NCBI GenBank assembly: GCA_021798235.1
Contig: JAJZMO010000051.1
Location: 1 to 11,106 of the forward strand
Origin: Acidobacteriota bacterium
Lineage (GTDB): Bacteria > Acidobacteriota > Terriglobia > Terriglobales > Acidobacteriaceae
Direction: 5' to 3'
DNA: 11,106 nucleotides
The notes under the pieces: model-generated
Told to the model about the DNA's origin: nothing
The model's input: only the letters and a program-made list of their open reading frames with translations
The model's database searches: none
Shown: in pieces, positions 6,331-11,106 of the stretch
Layout: every line of letters begins with the position of its first letter
How positions within the stretch are numbered: position 1 is the first letter of the stretch
Program-made: the position numbers and the translations under genes

Positions 6331-6345
6331 GCAAAATGATTTTGC
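6331..6345. promoter_or_regulatory. Perfect 15-bp dyad in the leader of secreted paralogue 2
   Basis: GCAAAAT-G-ATTTTGC, arms 6331-6337 and 6339-6345. The stem extends through GCCA (6327-6330) and TGGC (6348-6351) across a two-base bulge. It lies about 12 nt upstream of the ribosome binding site of paralogue 2. It could be an operator or a leader hairpin. On the plus strand TTTTCC follows, but nothing upstream on that strand needs a terminator. Confidence 0.45.
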
Positions 6346-6470
6346 GTTGGCTTTTCCTCTCCTAAATCATTGAACGATCCCTTAAATTGCCATCCCACCT
6401 TGTATTTTTAGGTGCCTGCTTCCGGCTCAGCGACAAATTCGACATAGCTGTGCGGCTTCTTGCAATCTTG

Positions 6471-7106
6471 TCAGCTTTTGGTACGCCGTTTCCTTTTCTT
6501 GTAGACAAGGGGGGTGGAATATGCCGGCACAGGCTTTGTCTTAAAAACCAGTAGCTTAAATTTGTCCGGATCTGCAATCCGTAAGGGGAATTGGCCGAAA
6601 TTGTCGGCGATGTAGTTATAGCTTTCCCCGGCTACTGCAGAAAGTTTAGCTACGGTAACGTTGTTTGTTAAAACCTTACTCAAAGATTGCTGTTGCACGC
6701 AAAGATGATGAATCCCTGGAGTCACAAAAAAACTAATGTAGGAGTCATATCGAATCGCACCGACCCACTTGCCATCCAGACCCACGCGAAGAGTAATTCC
6801 CTGCAAAGGGTCCCCAGGCTGCGATCCCCAATATGGAGATGTGAAGTTATCTGAAGTACTTCCATACAGAGCGTTCGACTGTTCCACAATGACTACTCGT
6901 GCCTGATTCGGCGGGATCGAATTCACAGTAGGATCTTGATCCTGATACACCTGAAATTTAATATTGGGATCTCCGCAGGCTGCCTCGGCCTTGCGAAGGT
7001 TCGCGTTCAGGCGTGCGACGATACTTTTTCGCCTTGGCTTCGTTGCTTGTGCAAAAGCACCTGCGGACAGCAGCAGGCAGACGGACAACACGAGCTTCGT
7101 TCTCAT
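6471..7106 (-). CDS. Secreted paralogue 1 of tandem trio (DUF2846-like core)
   Basis: A 211-residue exported protein with signal peptide MRTKLVLSVCLLLSAGAFAQ (cleavage near 18-20). KAEAACGDP (39-47) carries shared Cys44; QARVVIVEQ (68-76) is the next strand; LRVGLDGKWVGAIRYDSYIS (106-125) and TPGIHHLC (129-136) form the core with shared Cys136. The tail KKRKRRTKS is strongly basic, unlike the other two members. An ATG five codons upstream (7121) is possible, but the ATG at 7106 has GAGGAAG with 6 nt spacing (7113-7119) and gives the cleaner signal peptide. It is the first gene of the trio, 162 bp before paralogue 2 and behind the receptor terminator, so it probably has its own promoter. After the TGA the frame stays open for 20 more codons. 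Confidence 0.8.
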   Translation of the reverse strand: MRTKLVLSVCLLLSAGAFAQATKPRRKSIVARLNANLRKAEAACGDPNIKFQVYQDQDPTVNSIPPNQARVVIVEQSNALYGSTSDNFTSPYWGSQPGDPLQGITLRVGLDGKWVGAIRYDSYISFFVTPGIHHLCVQQQSLSKVLTNNVTVAKLSAVAGESYNYIADNFGQFPLRIADPDKFKLLVFKTKPVPAYSTPLVYKKRKRRTKS

Positions 7107-7175
7107 CGGGGTCTTCCTCATACTCCCATGCTGAATAGACGCAACTCCACAGCTTTGGTTGGCGTGGTCTGAGAA

Positions 7176-7198
7176 ATTGTACCCATTGTTGCCAACAA
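7176..7198 (-). promoter_or_regulatory. Candidate promoter with overlapping dyad, upstream of secreted paralogue 1
   Basis: Minus-strand TACAAT (7176-7181) is a -10-like hexamer about 70 nt before the ATG at 7106. Directly upstream, overlapping the expected spacer, is the perfect dyad TTGTTG-C-CAACAA (7186-7198). A protein bound there would block RNA polymerase. No good -35 is visible, which would fit an activated or weak promoter. Prediction from short motifs only. Confidence 0.35.
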
Positions 7199-7304
7199 CT
7201 TGCTGGATTCGACAAAAGCGCGCATCGGGATGGCGGCACGCAACCACAAACCCGGACACCCTTCCGTGGGTCGCAGTCTGGCGCAATAGGAATGTGCGGA
7301 CAGG

Positions 7305-7347
7305 GTGGAAAAAGCTGCAGAGGCAGCGATGGTTCTCGCTGCCTCTG
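7305..7347 (-). terminator. Rho-independent terminator of the TonB-dependent receptor gene
   Basis: A perfect 12-bp stem: CAGAGGCAGCGA (7318-7329) and TCGCTGCCTCTG (7336-7347) around a 6-nt loop. On the minus strand it is followed within a few bases by TTTTT (7308-7312). It starts 25 nt after the receptor stop codon. This separates the receptor transcript from the secreted trio downstream. Confidence 0.85.
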
Positions 7348-7372
7348 GTTGGTTCGAGAATCCAGAAGCTTC

Positions 7373-10084
7373 TTAGAAGTGCGCGCTAACGCTGACGTAT
7401 GCCGTGACCGGTGCTCCGGGGTAGGCGGTGACGTAGTCGTAGGCGTACTGCGGTTGGTTGGCCGGAGCGGTGCTGCTGGTGTTAAAGTAGCTGCCCGCCG
7501 AGATGTACTCGAAGATGTTGTACTCCTGGTTGAAGACGTTCAACGCGGAAACGCTGACGTCGAAGTGCTTGTACGGAGCCTTGAGGCCCAGGTTCAGCGT
7601 GGTGTAGTTCGGCATGGTGACCGATTTGCTGGGGGCTGGACTGGTACAGGCTCCCGCTTGCTCGGCGCAGTTGTCAAACACATGCTGGCTGCCAACAAAC
7701 TGCAACGAAGCTGTGGGTTGCAGCGTCAGCTTGGGCAGCGCCTGAATGGAGTAGACCGCGCCCAAGTTGAAGGTGGAGTCGGGCACGTAGGAAACCGGGT
7801 AGCCTGCGTAGTCCAGGCATCCGGCAACCGGGCCGCTGGGGCCGTTGCAAGTGGCCACGCCATTCACAAAGATGCCGCCGGTTACATAACTGGTGTAGCT
7901 GGCCGCTTCCATGTTGGCGTTGGCGAACAGATGCAGGTTGTGGATGGGATCATCATCAGCAAAGATATTGACGCCCTTGTAGCTCGAACTGCCATTGGCG
8001 TCGAAGGTATTGCCGTTGGCGAGCGTAGTGTCAATTTCTTGATTGTCGAACTTCTCGTAGTAGTAGTTCGCCCCGAACATGAAGTTATTGCGGAAGCCAT
8101 TGCCCTCGGTGTGAATTTTGAATCCACCTTGGGAGTAGTAGCCGCGCTCCAAGTGATAGCTGGCTGGATCCACGGATTGGAAGAGTCCGCCGCCGCCGCC
8201 CAAGGCTGGGCCGCGCAACGCCTCTTGAAATCCGCCGTAGAGGTTCAGCCAAGGGCGCGCCTGAATGGACGCATCGATGGAGGGTTCCACACCGCTGCGA
8301 TTTTCGTTGGCTGCAGGGCAGGCGTCCTGCACATTGACGGTGCCCTTGGTGCCGCCGAAGCTGCCATAGCGGCAGGTAGTGCTGAGCGTGGCGTTGGGAG
8401 CGAGATTGAAGTCCTGCTGCACAGCGTTGTAGAAGCCGGTGGCAAAACCCACATAGCGGATGCCGGGCGTGATATGCACGGCGGCGACAGGGTGAATATC
8501 ATCCTGCAGAAAGAGGGCGAAGTCGGTCTGGTCAAAGTAGCTGGAGCGAATTTTCCCACCTACATTGGCAGTTGTTTTGGAGCCGCCCCAGGCCGGGCCA
8601 TAAAAATTGTTGCGGCTGTTGTACAGCTCGTGCGTATAGTAGCCGCCGCCGGTGACCGTATTCCACGGCAGGCTTTTGGTGAGCATGAACTTGTCGCCCA
8701 TCGTGTGGCTGAAGGGGTTGTTGTGCTCGTCCTGCTGTTGGTTGCCGTTGGCCCCGGAGAGGTCCTGATAAACGTCATTGTAACGGTCGTGGGTACGGAT
8801 GATGTTCATGTACCAAGCCGTATTTTGCAGCGTGGTGGTGGGGTCAAGCGTGACATTTTGCCGCGCGTAGATTAGGCCCAGTTGGTTGGTGTCGTACTTG
8901 TTGTAGCTGGCAAAAGGCAGCGTACTGTAGTAGCCGGATGTTTGCTGGCTGTACTGCTGGCTGCCGGTCTGGCCATCAATGGTGATGTACGGGTTGGCGA
9001 CGATGGGAACCACCTGCGAACGGTAGCCGCCCGCGTAGGAGTAATAGCCACCAAACTCGGCGCTGCTGGCGTCAAAGGTCTTGACGGCCTTGGATTGCAC
9101 GGCCCAGTCTTTGCTGGGATTCTTAAAGCCATCGGTGGCCTTGCGGAAGTCATCGCCCTTGCCCGCGCCGCCTGCCACTTCCGTGGCCCAGCCCTGGTAC
9201 ATGCCCGGACTGAAACTGGCCACCAAATCTTTTTGCTGATAGCTGCCGTAAGTGGCCGTCACATTGCCTTGCCGCTTGGTGGAGGGCTGCAGTGGCGTAA
9301 AGTCCACGCCTCCGCCCACATTGTCATACCAGCGGTCGGCGGCAGCGCCGGGGCCATAGGTGACGTTGACATTCTGGATCAGCCCATTTTCTGGAATCGT
9401 TGCTGAGGGCCACAGGTCCGTGGCGGAATCTACGATCGGAATGCCGTCAAAGTTGATTTGCAGCGAAGCTCCGCCGGTGTAACCGCCGTAGCCGCCCCAA
9501 CCTTGGTTGAGTCCGTTCACAGTGATGGTGTACTTGGTTGCGCCGGAGTTGCCATAGCCGGTGACGATGGCGCCGGGCGCGGTGGAGAGCACCTGTGCGC
9601 CGCCGGCAACCGGGCCGACCATGTCCATCTGTTGCCGATCAATGACGCGCACCGACTGCGCCACGTCAAAGACCTGCTGCTGGGAGGGCTGGGGGGTGAT
9701 GCCCGGCGTCTCAGCATGCACGGTCACGGTCTGCGTGGCCTTCTGGACATCGAGCTTGGCATCAACATCCAGCATCTGACCCGAGTGCAGATCCAGCGCC
9801 TGGCTGTAGGTGGCAAAGCCGTCTTTAACGATGGTCAGCATGGAACCGTCAGGATTCGGCACAGTGATGCTGTAGCTGCCATCCTGGCCCGTGGTGGCAG
9901 AAAAGGATTTCTCCGTCATGGTGTTGGTTACCGTCACCTGCGCCCCGGCAATCACATTGCCCTGCGCATTCACAACGGTACCCCGAACCGTGGCCGGGTT
10001 GGCCGCAAATAGGGGTGTTCCACCGGCTAGGACAACGAGGAGCAAAGGATACAAAATTTTCTTCCAGAGTCTGGACACGTACAT
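7373..10084 (-). CDS. TonB-dependent receptor with N-terminal carboxypeptidase-regulatory-like domain
   Basis: A 903-residue outer-membrane receptor that would import a ligand using TonB energy. The signal peptide spans about 1-28 (LWKKILYPLLLVVLAGGTPL in its core). A carboxypeptidase-regulatory-like Ig fold follows at 31-113 (TVRGTVVNAQGNVIAGAQVT, then TTGQDGSYSITVP). The plug lies at about 135-265, with QSVRVIDRQQMD, INFDGIPI and VTYGPGAAADRWYDNVGGG. The rest is the barrel, ending in Phe (AYVSVSAHF) as outer-membrane proteins require. At about 900 residues it is shorter than the Oar-like receptors of over 1000 residues usual in Acidobacteria; the plug is closer to siderophore-type receptors, but the substrate cannot be told. 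Six cysteines, all in the barrel, occur as three close pairs. The start is uncertain: AGAGG is only 1 nt from ATG 10084 but 7 nt from the in-frame GTG at 10078. A terminator follows. Confidence 0.93.
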   Translation of the reverse strand: MYVSRLWKKILYPLLLVVLAGGTPLFAANPATVRGTVVNAQGNVIAGAQVTVTNTMTEKSFSATTGQDGSYSITVPNPDGSMLTIVKDGFATYSQALDLHSGQMLDVDAKLDVQKATQTVTVHAETPGITPQPSQQQVFDVAQSVRVIDRQQMDMVGPVAGGAQVLSTAPGAIVTGYGNSGATKYTITVNGLNQGWGGYGGYTGGASLQINFDGIPIVDSATDLWPSATIPENGLIQNVNVTYGPGAAADRWYDNVGGGVDFTPLQPSTKRQGNVTATYGSYQQKDLVASFSPGMYQGWATEVAGGAGKGDDFRKATDGFKNPSKDWAVQSKAVKTFDASSAEFGGYYSYAGGYRSQVVPIVANPYITIDGQTGSQQYSQQTSGYYSTLPFASYNKYDTNQLGLIYARQNVTLDPTTTLQNTAWYMNIIRTHDRYNDVYQDLSGANGNQQQDEHNNPFSHTMGDKFMLTKSLPWNTVTGGGYYTHELYNSRNNFYGPAWGGSKTTANVGGKIRSSYFDQTDFALFLQDDIHPVAAVHITPGIRYVGFATGFYNAVQQDFNLAPNATLSTTCRYGSFGGTKGTVNVQDACPAANENRSGVEPSIDASIQARPWLNLYGGFQEALRGPALGGGGGLFQSVDPASYHLERGYYSQGGFKIHTEGNGFRNNFMFGANYYYEKFDNQEIDTTLANGNTFDANGSSSYKGVNIFADDDPIHNLHLFANANMEAASYTSYVTGGIFVNGVATCNGPSGPVAGCLDYAGYPVSYVPDSTFNLGAVYSIQALPKLTLQPTASLQFVGSQHVFDNCAEQAGACTSPAPSKSVTMPNYTTLNLGLKAPYKHFDVSVSALNVFNQEYNIFEYISAGSYFNTSSTAPANQPQYAYDYVTAYPGAPVTAYVSVSAHF

Positions 10085-10657
10085 ACCTCTTTCGATTGGT
10101 TGTGGAAGCGGAGACGATACAGACGCCCTCCACTGCGAAACGAAAAACAAAACACACTCCGTCCCGTTCCAGAACAACAGGGGCATTTGCACGCCCGGTG
10201 AATGGGGAATGAAATTTCTGTAAGGGCCGGATGAATGCCGTGTTACGAACACAGGGTTGAGCATAGATTTCCAGAGGAAAAACTCGCCCCCGACCCGATG
10301 GGCGTCGCGCTGCGAGGGGGATCAACGTATCCCTTTGATTCAAAGCATCTTGAATATCCCGATATTCACGCGGATTGCGGGGATGCACCCGTACAGCTCC
10401 CTGCGGCCTGGGGGGTAGGCATTTGTGGTACATCCATGGAAATTCTGTTGTGTATTCGGCCAACAGTGGGGCACAATGGGGACACGGGTTTCTCTGGAGA
10501 TTAGGAAAGACGCTGCGCGCTGGACCGTCCCCCTGCGAAGATTGGGGGCGGCGAAGCCAGAAGAGGAGGGGTCTCCTGCGCACTGGATTGGGGCTGCTCT
10601 GGCTGCCGGTGTTGTCTGTCGGCGAAACATTCTGCAGTTGAGGAGTATGACGAAACA
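10085..10657. promoter_or_regulatory. 573-bp divergent intergenic region with four dyads
   Basis: No credible gene is present. It separates the receptor (minus) from the lipoprotein (plus). It holds GTGTT-ACG-AACAC (10240-10252), a GC-rich stem-loop (CTCGC 10283-10287 with GCGAG 10312-10316, and an inner CGACCC/GG-GTCG stem), CTTTGA-T-TCAAAG (10333-10345) and TGAATATC-CC-GATATTCA (10351-10368). TATCCC occurs at 10328-10333 and 10355-10360. A weak plus-strand promoter may be TTGTGT (10448-10453) with CACAAT (10472-10477), spacer 18. No cobalamin-riboswitch box was recognised before the receptor. Confidence 0.5.
10351..10368. promoter_or_regulatory. Perfect 18-bp palindrome, candidate operator
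   Basis: TGAATATC-CC-GATATTCA, 8-bp arms with a 2-bp spacer. It lies 267 bp before the receptor start and 290 bp before the lipoprotein start, and 5 bp from the CTTTGA-T-TCAAAG dyad. The size and symmetry suit a dimeric regulator; the regulator is unknown. Confidence 0.45.
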
Positions 10658-11106
10658 ATGAACGGAAATTTCAAACGCGCCTGCGGTGGTGGATTGGCTT
10701 GCCTGCTGTTGCTCTTGGCTGGGTGTGGCTCGTTAAGCCTCACGAATGTGCGCGTCGTAAATGCTTCGCCAGGACTGCAGAATTACATTGTCCAAGCTGG
10801 CCCGACACAGATCGTTTTTGATCTGCCTTATGGCACAGAAGGCGTGCAGCAGGAGGGGCAATACACCTCGACCGACACGTCGGGAAACTATCGCCCCATT
10901 GGCTCCCAAGTCAATGGGGCGGTCTTGGTCTATGCGCAGACGGCTGCCTCGCCCATGGCGCAGACATCCCAGACCTTGGCGCAGAACGCCTACTACACGA
11001 TTGTGACCACCGGGCCTGCGGCAAGCGTGGGCATCACGGTGCTGACCGATGATGACAGCCCTCCGCAAAGCGGAGACTACAAGTTGCGCTTCATGGATAC
11101 ATCCGC
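10658..11106 (+). CDS. DUF4397-like lipoprotein, N-terminal part (cut by window edge)
   Basis: An open frame of 149 codons continues past the right edge. It has a lipoprotein signal peptide: Lys-Arg at 6-7, a Leu-rich core and the lipobox LAGC with lipidated Cys23. The mature part starts with LTNVRVVNASPGLQNYIV (28-45), the typical opening of DUF4397 domains, followed by Tyr/Gly-rich strands and NAYYTIVTTGP (about 112-122), which fits the repeated beta-sandwich pattern. Residue 24 is Gly, not Asp, so no classic inner-membrane retention signal is seen and outer-membrane sorting is likely. The ATG at 10658 has AGGAG 12 nt upstream (10641-10645), a slightly long spacing. It is divergent from the receptor. 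The role is unknown; DUF4397 proteins are envelope proteins without an established activity that I can name. Confidence 0.8.
   Translation, partial: MNGNFKRACGGGLACLLLLLAGCGSLSLTNVRVVNASPGLQNYIVQAGPTQIVFDLPYGTEGVQQEGQYTSTDTSGNYRPIGSQVNGAVLVYAQTAASPMAQTSQTLAQNAYYTIVTTGPAASVGITVLTDDDSPPQSGDYKLRFMDTS

Noticed and set aside
7292..8875. Plus-strand open frame of 527 codons antisense to the receptor gene
   Set aside because: It lies wholly within a clear receptor gene and its product is Val/Gly/Ala-rich with no domain, signal or motif. It is a by-product of the receptor's GC-biased codons.
10085..10330. Possible cobalamin riboswitch before the receptor
   Set aside because: No GCCACTG-type B12 box or matching stem layout was found on the minus strand; the dyads present fit protein-binding sites better.
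9849..10658. Minus-strand open frame of 269 codons with a CPHC motif across the receptor upstream region
   Set aside because: It runs into the receptor gene in another frame, and the CPHC is isolated with no second zinc-binding pair at a sensible spacing. The composition is that of non-coding DNA.

Overview
The window most likely comes from an acidobacterium of the Terriglobia/Acidobacteriaceae type. This is inferred from four things: a TonB-dependent receptor carrying an N-terminal carboxypeptidase-regulatory-like domain, a secreted Pro/Ala-linker protein of a kind I associate with that group, hairpin repeats of a type I recall from those genomes, and the moderately high GC content. No rRNA, tRNA, CRISPR array, transposase or phage gene was seen.

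Layout. On the minus strand from the left edge: the N-terminal part of era (1-283); a conserved hypothetical protein (363-1124); a repeat-filled gap (1125-1522) with two mirror-image copies of one hairpin and a 13-bp tandem repeat; apt and acyP, which abut exactly (1523-2356); a 125-bp element bounded by inverted repeats (2457-2581); an isoprenylcysteine-methyltransferase-like membrane protein (2579-3154); and efp (3246-3806), followed by a probable terminator. Divergent from efp, on the plus strand, is a secreted protein with a long Pro/Ala linker (4074-4994).

The middle and right parts look more accessory. Three tandem minus-strand genes (5053-7106) encode secreted paralogues of about 206-212 residues. 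All three share a GLDGKW...GxHHLC core and two conserved cysteines, and the last two genes overlap by 4 bp (GTGA). Upstream, behind a strong terminator, is a 903-residue TonB-dependent receptor (7373-10084). A 573-bp non-coding gap with four inverted repeats separates it from a divergent DUF4397-like lipoprotein cut by the right edge (10658-11106).

How they work together. The left part is housekeeping: ribosome assembly, adenine salvage and translation of proline stretches. The right part is cell-envelope: outer-membrane uptake, a lipoprotein and a secreted paralogue family. Nothing in the sequence proves that the receptor, the lipoprotein and the three secreted proteins form one system. The tandem trio and the palindrome-rich receptor/lipoprotein gap are the best candidates for something undescribed.
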